DNA of 64,000 bases from Haematococcus lacustris (taxonomy: Eukaryota; Chlorophyta; Chlorophyceae; Chlamydomonadales; Haematococcaceae): the NCBI GenBank assembly GCA_030144725.1, contig JASKMD010000006.1, positions 6,761,360-6,825,359 of the forward strand, given 5' to 3'. Under the pieces are notes generated by a model, which was not told the DNA's origin, ran no database searches, and saw only the letters and a list, made by a program, of their open reading frames with translations. Positions 12,201 through 25,100 of the stretch are shown here, one piece after another. Made by a program: the position numbers and the translations under genes. Positions within the stretch are counted from its first letter, which is position 1. Each line of letters begins with the position of its first letter.

Positions 12201-15200
12201 NNNNNNNNNNNNNNNNNNNNNNNNNNNNNNNNNNNNNNNNNNNNNNNNNNNNNNNNNNNNNNCCTGCCCCTGCCCCTGCCCCTGCCCCTGCCCCTGCCCC
12301 TGCCCCTGCCCCTGCCCCTGCCCCTGCCCCTGCTCCCACCATCCTGCCCTGGCCTTTGCCTTGAGTGTGCCCTGCCCCCTGGCCCTGCTGCTCCCAGACA
12401 CACCTTGACCACCCTGGTGACCTTGAAGGCCTGGCCGTCCAACTCCCCCCACACCTCCACACGCCCCTCCTTGCTGTCGTCGTTCAACATGCTGTCAATG
12501 TTGCCACCGGCACGCCCACCTCCCGACTGCATCACACGGCAGGCAGGGGTGTGGGCGGAGGGGATGGTAGGATGGCGGGAGGAGGGCTGGTGGCGAAATG
12601 GCCCCGCCCCGCCCCGCCCCGCCCCGCCCCGCCCCGCCCCGCCCCGCCCCGCCCCGCCCCGCCCCGCCCCGCCCCGCCCCGCCCCGCCCCGCCCCGCCCC
12701 GCCCCGCCCCGCCCCGCCCCGCCCCGCCCCGCCCCGCCCCGCCCCGCCCCGCCCCGCCCCGCCCCGCCCCGCCCCGCCCCGCCCCGCCCCGCCCGCCCGC
12801 CCCGCCCCGCCCCGCCCCGCCCCGCCCCGCCCCGCCCCGCCCCGCCCCGCCCCGCGGGACCTCACCTCACCTCAAAGCGTGACAGCATGGTGCCCGTGAG
12901 GGCCCACAGGGGTGCAGACACGAGGCTGCTCTTGCCAGCTCCTGAGGTCAGGCGAGTGGCAGGGGAGGGGAGGTGCAGGTAGGCAAGCAGGGACAGCCCC
13001 TACGCCCACCTCTACCCCTGCGACTGCCTCTCCCTCTCCCTTCACACCCTCCTTCCCCTGTTCTTTCACTTCCCTTCTCCCCTCTCCCTTCTCACCCCTT
13101 GCTCTCTAGCCCTCACTGTGCCGGGCTGTGCTCTAAACGCTCACTCTCTCCCACGCCGGGTTGCCATGGCCCCAAATCCATACAACATCCTGCTTCCCAA
13201 CGTCCCCAGCCGCTGCAGACCCCACCATGTTCCTCCCCCAATCCCTGGTTGCCATGACCCTTGCCCCAGGTCCCACATGCAGCGTGCCCACCATTGCTGC
13301 TGGCACCGCCGTCATCCTCATTGCGACCCGTTAGCGCCCTCAGGCCCTTGTCAGCCAGGGTGTAGGTCTGCACTCATCATCGCAGGGCACCATCACACCA
13401 TCCCAGGGCGACATCACACCAACACGGGGCATGCGCTGGCCTGCGGTCTAAGGCTGCATGTCTTTACCTTCATTCAGGCTTGACCTCTATGTCAGCAATA
13501 CAACTGCTGGGGCTGATGCAGCACTTTCAATGCAGCACTTAAAACTAAGGATACAAGACAAGAACTGACGGCTGCATTACTTTAATGCATTTGTTAATGC
13601 TTTTCTTTCTTCACGCATTTCTTTGTAATGCAACTATTAAATGCACTGTAGGCTCAACAGCAGTGAGGTCTGCAGGCAGTGAGTTCTAGGTACGCTGGGT
13701 CTGCAGTGAGCTCTGCCGGTGAGGGTAGGTGCAGGGCAGGCAAGGGGGAGGCAGGCTTGCTGGGTAGGGCTTCACGGAACCTGGTCATGTGGGGCAGCCT
13801 CAACACGTGGACGCGAAGTCAGAAAGCTGGGAGGCTTGACTAAAATAGAAAGGGCCAGGCTAGCTGGAAGGCAAAGGGCTGGGCAGGCAGGCGGTATGGT
13901 GGGCAGGCGGGCAAACCGCCCAGGGGGGAGGCAGCCCAGCCGAGAGGCACGGTTGGGATTGAGAGGGCCAGGGCAGCTGTAGAGCAGAGGGGCGAGCAGG
14001 CAGTGGTGTGCAGTGGTGTCCACTCTGCCCAGGGCCTGACCTGAGCTTGCCTGAAGGGCCCGTAGCCCTCAATGGTGACCCCAGCCAGCGTCAGCAGCGT
14101 GTGGCGCCGGCTGCTCTCCCCCCGCGCCCCAGACTCCGCCACAGCCTGCACGCAGTGCACCTCGCCCACACCCCACAGCTGGCGACCTCTTGACACCTGC
14201 TGACACCAGCGCCAGCCCTGGGCCCTGCCACCTTGGCTGGCCCCTCTGCACCTACCCCTCTGCACCTACCCCTCTCGCACCTACCCCTCGCACCACCCCT
14301 CCGCACCCACCCCTCCGCACCCACCCCTCCGCACCCACCCCTCCGCACCCACCCCTCCGCACCCACCCCTCCGCACCCACCCCTCCGCACCCACCCCTCC
14401 GCACCCACCCCTCCGCACCCACCCCTCCGCACCCACCCCTCCGCACCCACCCCTCCGCACCCACCCCTCCGCACCCACCCCTCCGCACCCACCCCTCCGC
14501 ACCCACCCCTCCGCACCCACCCCTCCGCACCCACCCCTCCGCACCCACCCCTCCGCACCCACCCCTCCGCACCCACCCCTCCGCACCCACCCCTCCGCAC
14601 CCACCCCTCCGCACCCACCCCTCCGCACCCACCCCTCCGCACCCACCCCTCCGCACCCACCCCTCCGCACCCACCCCTCCGCACCCACCCCTCCGCACCC
14701 ACCCCTCCGCACCCACCCCTCCGCACCCACCCCTCCGCACCCACCCCTCCGCACCCACCCCTCCGCACCCACCCCTCCGCACCCACCCCTCCGCACCCAC
14801 CCCTCCGCACCCACCCCTCCGCACCCACCCCTCCGCACCCACCCCTCCGCACCCACCCCTCCGCACCCACCCCTCCGCACCCACCCCTCCGCACCCACCC
14901 CTCCGCACCCACCCCTCCGCACCCACCCCTCCGCACCCACCCCTCCGCACCCACCCCTCCGCACCCACCCCTCCGCACCCACCCCTCCGCACCCACCCCT
15001 CCGCACCCACCCCTCCGCACCCACCCCTCCGCACCCACCCCTCCGCACCCACCCCTCCGCACCCACCCCTCCGCACCCACCCCTCCGCACCCACCCCTCC
15101 GCACCCACCCCTCCGCACCCACCCCTCCGCACCCACACCCTCCGCACCCACCCCTCCGCACCCACCCCTCCGCACCCACCTGCCTCCGCACCCACCCCTC

Positions 15201-16186
15201 CGCACCCACCCCTCCGCACCCACCCCTCCGCACCCACCCCTCCGCACCCACCCCGTCCGCACCCACCCCTCCGCACCCACCCCTCCGCACCCACCCCTCC
15301 GCACCCACCCCTCCGCACCCACCCCCCAGCCACCCACCCCTCCGCACCCACCCCTGCCGCACCTGCGGACCCCTCCGCACCCACCCCTCCGCACCCACCC
15401 CTCCGCACCCAAACCCCTCCGCACCCACCCCTCCGCACCCACCCCTCCGCACCCACCCCTCCGCACCCACCCCTCCGCACCCACCCCTAGCCACTAGGTT
15501 GTCCCCCTAGGAGCTTCGTAGGCTCCCCTGTGGCCCTGGCCCCCCAGTGCCAGCCCCGACTGCATCTGGCCCACCTGGACCCGCGACTACACCCCTAGGC
15601 TCCCCTGTGGCCCTGGGCACCTTGCCCTAGCCCCCTCGGTGAACTGCTCCACTGCCCTCACCGCCCTTACCTCAACCCTCACCGCCCTCACCTGGATGTC
15701 CAAGCCCTGCCCGGCGCCCCTGCCTCCCCGTCTCCCTGCCTCCCTGACTCACCTGAGAGTCAGTCAACCCTAAACAGCATCCCGTGCCCACCCTGCATAC
15801 CCTGCCACTTCTCCCCCTCTGTCCCCCTGTAACCCTGTCACCCACTGCCACCCTGACCAGCAGCCCGTGCCCGCCCTGCCCCCCTGCCTCCCCCTGGCCC
15901 CTGGCCCCCCTACCACTTTTCCCCCTCCCTGTCCACCCGGCCACCCCAGCACCCGCCCACCTGCACTGCCTTCTGCGCCAGCGCCAGCGGCCCCTGCCCC
16001 ATCCCCGCCAGTGCAGCGTACTGCTCCAGCAGCAGGGAGGGCGCAGCCTCCTCCTGGACCACCAGGCGGGGTGCGGCCCGGCTCGAGGGCAAGGCCTGCG
16101 CCTCCACCACCACCCCCTGGGCCCTCAGCTGCTCCTGTACCGCCTTGTACTGCTCGCTGCCCAGAGCCTCTAGAGGCAACCGCCAC
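6283..16186 (-). CDS. SbcC/RAD50-like SMC ATPase half (exons 10-24)
   Basis: Exon 10 is a 75-codon bridge. Exon 11 ends with [16 protein letters not shown], the beta strand that opens SbcC/RecN ATPase heads. Exons 12-13 join to [11 protein letters not shown], the P-loop. Exon 14 ([21 protein letters not shown]) matches the head strands after it; the next exon is lost in the gap. Exons 15-16 are coiled coil. Exon 17 ends with the zinc hook [10 protein letters not shown], and exons 18-20 return the coil, ending [12 protein letters not shown]. Exon 22 has the signature [11 protein letters not shown] and Walker B NLLVLDE; exon 23 the D-loop LDGEG and SVLVVGQAS, where the usual H-loop His is Gln; exon 24 ends [13 protein letters not shown]...A and stops at 6283. 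Exon 17 contains a Ser/Thr-rich insert before the coil. All phases agree. Confidence 0.85.
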
Positions 16187-19100
16187 CTGAGGGCAGTTAG
16201 CACCCTGGCCTGGACCCTCATAGACTATGTGTGGCTCTGGAAAGTCACACAAGACGTCACATCAGACACCACACCAGAGGTCACACCAAGAGTCTGAATA
16301 AACCAGCAGCAGGCCGCAGCACAATCATGTTGCCCGCATACTCAGCAACGTTGTTTTCATGCTTGCGAATTGCTTCCAGATGCGTGATTCCTTGCTTAGG
16401 TTGTATTGCCAAGGTCCATACCCTCAAGCTTATGGCTCGACCTTACACATGGCTCAGGGCAAAGGACACATGGAAGAATGGCAAAATCTCAAGTTATTGG
16501 TCGCGTTTTATGGGGCGGATGGAAGGAGATGGGGTAAGAAGGTCGGGAGGACGGAGGGCAGGAGGGGGTGCAGGCTGAGAGGGTGAATAAGGTGGGGAAG
16601 GTGGGTGAGATGGGGAAGGGGATGGGTTGGGTGGGTCGGAGGGGGAGCATCAGGCATAAAAAATTGGAAGAATGGCAGGTCGCAGGCAAAACCTCAGACT
16701 ATTGGTCGCATTTCACACTGCGATGTGGGACAGCGCAATGCAAAAAGTGCGCATTCGCGAGGCGACCTTGGTCCTATGGTAGTCCATATACATATATATA
16801 CATGACGTACACATACACCGTACTCTCTCTTTTGATTCGCGAAGCTTCGAAAAACTAATTAAGTACTCTTTCCCGACCCCCAAAAACATGGTATACTTTT
16901 TCCCGATGCAAAAGTTGCAGCAAAACACAGTTGTGAGGATGTGGGTGTGCTTATAAATGTTTAGACAGCCATCCCTGCATACCATGTCAATGCTCCGTGA
17001 TTTACACACTTCTTGCACAGGTCACCAAGTCACCCCGGCAGCTGACCTGGTGCGGCCAGCCACTCCGGCTGTTGCCCCTGCCTGGCCAACCACCCCAACA
17101 GCTGACTTCGTGCAGCCAGCCACCACTTGTCAACTACCCACCCCTTGCTGTTGGCACTGCTAACGTCTCTGCTGAGGTCATGGCATGTCATTGCTCACTG
17201 CTTTGGTCATTGTTGGGTCATGGAATTACGCTGCTGCTGTCATCAAAAGCACGCAAAGTGCCAGCATTCTTGTAGCCGCCAAGGACGAGGTTACTGATGC
17301 CGTTGATGTGTTGGTGGGCTGCAACAGCCCACACCAGGCTAAGAGGCTTCAGATATTTGCCGCTGATTGAGAGCCCTGTGATGGAGCATCACGATCGAGA
17401 GCCCTTCAATGGAGCATTCAATCGTGTTGGTCAACCCGCATAGCAGATTTTAGGTTGCGTCGTCGAAATAATTGTTTGACCACTTATAATTCAGTCAATA
17501 ATCACATTGTTTACTCATTCGCAGTTTCGACGAGAGTATGGTGGCTGAACGAGAGCAGGGAGTAAATGGGGCAGCGCTGGACCTCACGTCCCCACGCAGA
17601 AGAGGACCAGCGACTGCCTGCCTACAGCTATTGAGAAGTGCCCTCCTCACCCCACATTGTGATCTGACCCCTTCACAACATACCATACCCACAACAAGGG
17701 ATGTTGGTGGGTAGGCGGCATGCGGTGGCATGCCAGGGTCATATGTATGTACAGGGTCGCATGTATCACCCCCTCACACTTGCTGGACACACTCGTGCAG
17801 GTGATGCTGGCAAAGCAGCTGCAAGCAGTTGAAACCGGTTATGAAAAGGGTTGACAGCTTTGATGGAGATTAGCAAACAGCTCTGTTGTTCTTGCACATT
17901 TCTTGCCTCTGTTCTCACTTGGATTTGCACTCGTTCCTCTTTTTTACTCAGTCTTGAGTATGTGTGATCACTTTTGAAAGAGCAGGGGCAGGGCCAGGGA
18001 GAAAATAAGGTTGCAGGTCAGTGTTGGTGTGCAAGTGGGTGTGTGCAGCCAGGTGCTGTGCAGACCCGGCCCCTAGGCGCATGCCCAGCGCTTGCCCAGC
18101 GCTTGCCTGACCACATCGCCCCGCCGCAGGTCTCGCAGCTCCGGATGCAAGGCTCCTTGGGGCGGGGGCTCCGCCCCCTCAGCTCCCTCAATTCCCTCAA
18201 CTTCCTCCACTCCCTCAGACCCCTGCAGGTCAGGCAAGCAGGCAGGACAGGCAGGCAGGACAGGCAGGCCGTCGCCACCCCAGCTGTGCAGTGTTGGGCA
18301 GTGCGGCTCCTCAGTTGTCAGCAAAGCTGGGCTGCGCACGCCCTAGATCTAAGAGGGTGGACATGCGCTGCCACAACTCCCTCACCCTTGCTGCTCCTGG
18401 ACCCCCACTACCCACCCACATTCACTATGTCAGGCCCACAGCGGGTCATGTACAGACATCATTCCTGACCCAGCTCACGGCTCAGAGCCCGATGTTACTG
18501 ACGCTGCCCGCCTGCCCACCTGCCCGCCTGCTGCCGGCCCGCCTGCCCGCCTGTCGCCTGCCCGCCTGCCCGCCTGCCGCCTGCCCGCCTGCCGCCTGCC
18601 CGCCTGCCCGCCTGCCGCCTGCCCGCCTGCCTGCCTGCACACAGCCAGGGAGGGTGCTCCTGTACAGACACTACCCTCTCCCACGCCCTATGGCCACTTC
18701 AAGCATGATCCACCTCCACTCTATCCGCTCCTTGCGCTGGGCCCCTGCCCTCCTGCCCTCCTGGCCCATTGGCCCCCTGCCCCCTTGCTCAGCCTGCCCC
18801 CCAGTCCCCACCATGGAAGGCTCCAGCAGAGCAGAGCCATGCAGCTTGTAATGGCGGCGCCCTATATCCACCGGCACCTGCCGCCAGCAGCAGGAGGCCA
18901 GCAGCAGGCAGCGGCCCATGCAGCAGCCGCTGTCATGCCCGGCAGCCCATCAGCTAGCTTGCTCCTGGCCCCTGAGGCAGTGGCCAGTGGGTCTGGTCCA
19001 TGGGCTGGAGGGCAGCTGCAGAGTAGGTGCCATGGTCACTCCTATGATGCTGGAATGCTGGCAGGGTGGGTAAACAACACTCTGGCATGAGGGCTCACAG

Positions 19101-22100
19101 TTTCCAGTCATGCGGGAGGGATATAGCCCAGGCATGTGATGCTGTTGGAGGTGTTCCAGCCCTGGGCTACAATCCCTGCAAGGGTAGTGGCAGTGTTGTG
19201 ATGGGATGTATCCATACACTGCAGCAGTACTGGGCGCCCCACCTCCTCCACCACCCTCCAACCCTGCTCTGCATCCAACACCAGCAGCCGCTTGCGCTCG
19301 CCAGCCTCCCCATGATTCACTGCAACAAGGCAATGAGTGGCAGGAAGCAGGCTCTTGATACAACAGGCACAAGGCCAGGCAGAGGTCAGCAGTGCAGGCC
19401 AGGGAAGAGAAGTAGGCAGCAGGCAGCAGGTAGAGGGAAGCAAAGTAGGCTGGGCAGAAGGTGCAGGCAGCAGGCCGGCTGGCACAGCCCTGTCTATCCG
19501 TCTGTCCCTCCCCTTCCTAGCCGCCGTGCGCACTTATATGATATGTTACCACAATAATGCATCAACAACTGCGATGGCTTTGTAGTGTAGTGGTTAGCAC
19601 TCAGGATTCTGACTCCTGCAACCCGAGTTCAAATCTCGGCAAGGCCTTGTATTTTGGCCTGGAAAAATGCATGACACAAACCTTCGCACAGCCTACGATG
19701 CAAACGAAAGAATGGGGTTTGAACGATAAATATCCGTGGTGGTGAGATACCGCTATGGTGTTCTACTGTACCATTCGGTATGGTGCGGTACTGCACCATG
19801 GGGTATATGCGGAGTCTTGCTCCAGGACATGGCGCAGTTATACACCATGACTAAGGAGCGTCCCGGGCTGTATCATATTATATGATATAGACTATGTATC
19901 ATGATAATATCATTATATTTCATTATAAGCCCTGTTTCTGCAGCGCAAGACGCCTGTGGGGACCCTATGTCCCTCGCGCACTGGTCGTAATCGTGCGCGC
20001 TGAGGTTCGGGTGGCAGTTAGGCGGCAGTTGGCGGGCAGTACTGGGTTCTGTGTATCGTGCACCGGCGTCATGGCTGACGCCGATGAGCCAGAGCCAGAT
20101 GTTTAACCGTGTTATGCTGCCATCAAGCGAGGTGCTCCGCAGATGTCAAAAGAGCAAGCACGCTGGCGATTGGTTGTTCCAGTGCAACAGTGCAACAAGT
20201 GCAACAAGTGCAACAAGTGCAACAAGTGCAAAGGTGGCACCGTTGGCGTCGTCAAGCGCACTATGGAACCGACATTTGGTCCCATCCCACCTGAGGAGCG
20301 ACACCCAGCCTCCCGTTGTGCAACGCGCCATACGCCGTCGTCTGGGCTTAGCCCTCGTATCTGGGCAGGTCCCGTTTGCTTTCGTGAACAATGTCCACCT
20401 TTTGGACATATTCCATATTCCAACTTTTGGGCGTGGATGTGCTCAAGGAGAAGCACTATCGCACTGAGGTGTTGGACGAGCTGTACAAGGAGGTGAAGCA
20501 AGCCACTATGAAGGAGCTCCGTGAGCTTGTGGAGGTTAGTGTATGCTCCACCCTTCCCATCCCTCCCTGCCCACCACACCACCACCTCCCAGGCCATATA
20601 CCCATCTTCCTCTCTATGCCCCTGGCAGTGCATGTGTTGTGCATGTTGACGAAGTAACCCCCTGATACACCATCTTGTGTAGGAGGGCTTTATGATCGTG
20701 TCTGACGGCTGGAAAAGCAAGTTTGCGGGCTGTGGCACACCCCTCGTCAACTTCCTTGTGCTCAAACCTGATGGCGGTCACTCGTGCAAATTAAGGCCTG
20801 GCTGGCTTGAAAAACCTGAGAGTTGAGGTCTGAAAGTTGGTATGTGGGCTGCTGTGACCTAGGGGATGACAAGACTCTCTTGGGCCAAAGTGTAATTCTC
20901 ACTCGGTGTCGAGTTGCTGGGCCAGGTGTGGGGCTGTGACCCTGATTTTGGCTAAGGGAGTTGGCACCGTGTGACCAAAGTGACTTTTCATGAAATGTGA
21001 GTATGAGCAATTGTAGAGGGTGGTTACAGCTGCCCAACCTAGTAGGTGCCATGCAAAAAGTCCCAGCCAGTGATGAGCTATGGCCCGTGTCCTAGGACCC
21101 TGTACAGGGTCCTAGAGTCACCATGGTCGTAGGACCCTGTACAGGGTCCTGTGTACCTGATGAGTGTAGATGTTTTAATCATTCCTTGCATCCCTATGTG
21201 ATAGAACCATGTTAGGATTCCTACATAGCCGGTGGTTGGTCATGTGGACCCCGTTTGGATGCTTTTGACCATGTGTGCCAGGACCCTGTACAGGGTCCTA
21301 CGATGAGTGCCTTTCCTCACAGGGTCCTGGCACCACACCACAGGGTTCTGGCCTACAGGGTCCTGGCACCTCACCACAGGGTCCTGGCACCACAGGGTCC
21401 TGGTACCTCACCACAGGGTCCTGCTGAACACCTACAGGGTCCTGGCACCTCACCACAGGGTTCTGGCACCACAGGGTCCTGGCACCACACCACAGGGTTC
21501 TGGCACCACAGGGTCCTGGCACCTTACCACAGGGTCCTGCTGCACACCTACAGGGTCCTGGCTCACAGGGTCCTGGCACCTCACCACAGGGTCCTGGAAC
21601 CACAGGGTCCTGGCACCTCACCACAGGGTCCTGGCACCACACCACAGGGTCCTGGCCAACAGGGTCCTGGTACCACACCACAGGGTCCTGGAACCACAGG
21701 GTCCTGGCACCTCACCACAGGGTCCTGGCACACAGGGTCCTGGCACCACACCACAGGGTCCTGGCACCACAGGGTCCTGGCTCCTCACCACAGAGTCCTG
21801 GCACCTCACCACAGGGTCCTGGCCCACAGGGTCCTGGTACTACACCACAGGGTCCTGATACCACAGGGTCCTGGCACCTCACCACAGGGTCCTGGCCCAC
21901 AGGGTCCTGGCACCACACCACAGGGTCCTGGCACCACACCACAAAGTCATATGTCACAGGGTTCTGTCGCACGGCTACAGGGTCCTACGACAGATGTCTA
22001 CAGGGTCCTGTCCGCACGCCTACAGGGTCCTGCGACACAGGTCTACAGGGTCCTGCCGCACGCCTACAGGGTCCTGACGACACACGTCTACAGGGTCCTG

Positions 22101-25100
22101 CCGCACGCCTACAGGGTCCTGCGACCCACGTCTACAGGGTTCTGCCGCACGGCTACAGGGTCCTGCGACGTTTGGCTACAGGGTTCTGCCGCACGCCTAC
22201 AGGGTCCTGCGACGTTTGGCTACAGGGTTCTGCCGCACGGCTACAGGGTCCTGCGACGTTTGGCTACAGGGTTCTGCCGCACGCCTACAGGGTCCTGCGA
22301 CGTTTGGCTACAGGGTTCTGCCGCACGGCTACAGGGTCCTGCGACGTTTGGCTACAGGGTTCTGCCGCACGCCTACAGGGTCCTGCGACGTTTGGCTACA
22401 GGGTTCTGCCGCACGCCTACAGGGTCCTGCGACGTTTGGCTACAGGGTTCTGCCGCACGCCTACAGGGTCCTGCGACGTTTGGCTACAGGGTTCTGCCGC
22501 ACGGCTACAGGGTCCTGCGACGTTTGGCTACAGGGTTCTGCCGCACGGCTACAGGGTCCTGCGACGTTTGGCTACAGGGTTCTGCCGCACGCCTACAGGG
22601 TCCTGCGACGTTTGGCTACAGGGTTCTGCCGCACGGCTACAGGGTCCTGCGACGTTTGGCTACAGGGTTCTGCCGCACGCCTACAGGGTCCTGCGACGTT
22701 TGGCTACAGGGTTCTGCCGCACGCCTACAGGGTCCTGCGACGTTTGGCTACAGGGTTCTGCCGCACGCCTACAGGGTCCTGCGACGTTTGGCTACAGGGT
22801 TCTGCCGCACGCCTACAGGGTCCTGCGACGTTTGGCTACAGGGTTCTGCCGCACGCCTACAGGGTCCTGCGACGTTTGGCTACAGGGTTCTGCCGCACGG
22901 CTACAGGGTCCTGCGACGTTTGGCTACAGGGTTCTGCCGCACGCCTACAGGGTCCTGCGACGTTTGGCTACAGGGTTCTGCCGCACGGCTACAGGGTCCT
23001 GCGACGTTTGGCTACAGGGTTCTGCCGCACGCCTACAGGGTCCTGCGACGTTTGGCTACAGGGTTCTGCCGCACACCCACAGGGTTCTAGCACAAAGGGT
23101 CCTGGCACCACTCCCACAGGGTCCTGGCACCATACCACAGGGTCCTGGCACCACACCACAGGGTCCTGGCACCACACCACAGGGTTCTGGCACCTCACCA
23201 CAGGGTCCTGGCCCACAGGGGCTGGCTGGCTCGGCAAACTTGCGAGTTGAGGTCTGAGACTTGGCATGTAGGCTGCTGTGACCTAGTGGAGGAGAAGACT
23301 CTCTTGGGCCAAAGTGAAATTCTTGGTCATTGCGGAGCTGCTGGACCATCAGCCTGGCCCTCACCCCGAATTTGGCTAAGGGAGATGGTGCTTACTGACT
23401 GAAGTGACTTTTTAAAATTTCTGAGTATGAGGAGTTGTCAGGCATCAGAATAGAAGCACAACCTAGTAGGTAGCATGTGCAAAGTCAAGTTGCTAACCTA
23501 GTGCAGGGTTTCGATCAAAGCATGGACTTTTTCTAAGTCAACCATGACCTCGTGCAGGGTTTCGCCGACCTTGTGCAGGGTTTCGTTCCTTGTGTTGATT
23601 TCTCCTAAGTGATTCAAAGACGCTGTGCAGGGTTTCGCCAACCCCGCTTTCTGCATGTGTTTTGCATGCAAGAGCGCGAAAACTGACGGGCTTGGTATTG
23701 GGATCTGCGCTAGCTGCCACCAAGCATGCCGTTGGTGTGCCATGAGGTCGCGAGGCGCCATGAGAGGAAACCATGTCGACCTCGCAAAGCCCGCAGTAAT
23801 GCAGCAACACGCAACACGCGACACATCCATCCCAAACTCAGCAGCAGCGACATCAACAGCGCCCAAATGCGCAGCCTCACAGCCGGCCATGAAATGCGGG
23901 CCAGCTAGCCTTCGCAGCCATCAGTCATCAGCCAAGAGGCCAGCATGCAGCTCGGTCTCGCAGCCATTAGCGATCAGCGAAAGGAATAGGGTGTTTGTGA
24001 TCAAGCACAGAGTTGAGGGCGAACGGCACAAAGGTAGCTTGCAAAGGTGCGATGCATAGATGCGATTCTGAGGTGCGACCGCGAGGTTGAAGCGTGGCAT
24101 GTGTCATGTGCCATGTGTTGCTTGAGCAGGTTCGGTGCCAAGGCGCAGTGGCACCTTCCATCAGCCAGAAGCAGCAACCACAACGGCAACAAGTAGCGGC
24201 AGCCAGGGCGGCGGACAAGAGTTAAAGCGTACCCTCCTCCCTCCTCGCTCTTCCCTCCTCCCTCTTCCCTCCTCCCTCCTCCCTCCTCCCTCCTCCCTCC
24301 TCCCTCCTCCCTCCTCCCTCCTCCCTCCTCCCTCCTCCCTCCTCCCTCCTCCCTCCTCCCTCCTCCCTCCTCCCTCCTCCCTCCTCCCTCCTCCCTCCTC
24401 CCTCCTCGCTCCTCGCTCCTCGCTCCTCGCTCCTCGCTCCTCCCTCCTCCCTCCTCCCTCCTCCCTCCTCCCTCTTCCCTCTTCTCTCCTCCCTCCTCCC
24501 TACCACACTGCCCACCACCACCTGCCAGATCCCCCACTCCACCTCTCCCTCCCCCTAAGGAATGATCAAGGGACCGCATGGAGCAAGCAATGAGTGGCTA
24601 GCCCCACGCACATAAGTGACCCCTTGTACCCAGCCTAACCGCTAGCACGCCCCTTGTTTGCTGCAGGTGTGATGGTCAGCTCAGCAACCAGAGCGGCAGC
24701 AAGGAGCAACAGGCCCCCTCCCCTCCCCCTCCCCTCCACTCCACTCCACTCTCCTTGGCTCCCCCTTGTGCGCTCATCGTGCGACCATCGCTCCACCCCC
24801 TCCTCACCTCCTCCTCATCCTCACCCTCACCCTCACCCTTGGTGACTGTCATCCTCACCCTCACCCTCACCCTTGGTGGCACCACCTGCCAGACCCACCA
24901 CTCCCCAGGAGGCGCAACCAAGAGGAGCAGCCAAGAGGAGCAGCCAGGAGCGGCAGCCAAGAGCAGCAGCTAGGAGCGGCAGCCAGGAGTGGCAGCCAGG
25001 AGGCATGGGCAAGGCAAGTGGTTGGCCAAGGCCAAGAGGCCCATGCCCCCCACAGCCAGGAGGCACAGCCAGGAGGGAGGAGCAGCAGCCAACAAGGAGG

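Larger units (their letters stand above)
20795..23440. repeat. About 225-bp direct repeat: element left end duplicated inside
   Basis: 20795-21020 and 23217-23440 share an ordered set of blocks (GAGTTGAGGTCTGA, GGCTGCTGTGACCTAG, AAGACTCTCTTGGGCCAAAGTG, TTTGGCTAAGGGAG, GTGACTTTT, TGAGTATGAG) at roughly 75-80% identity. They bracket the forward subterminal array. Confidence 0.85.

Noticed and set aside
14190..15510. Open frames of more than 400 codons on both strands ([27 protein letters not shown])
   Set aside because: They are translations of the 14-bp minisatellite in several phases and lie inside an intron of the minus-strand gene.
22145..23060. CRISPR-like array (regular 44-bp period)
   Set aside because: The spacers are the same two sequences throughout, the setting is a eukaryotic transposon, and there are no cas genes.
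21255..23257. 611-codon frame reading [18 protein letters not shown]
   Set aside because: Satellite translation; 44-bp units are read in turn in all three frames and no start or splice context supports a gene.
20795..23440. LTR retrotransposon with 225-bp LTRs
   Set aside because: The two copies do not have TG...CA ends, primer site or polypurine tract, and there is no gag-pol between them; internal duplication of a CACTA-like end explains them better.
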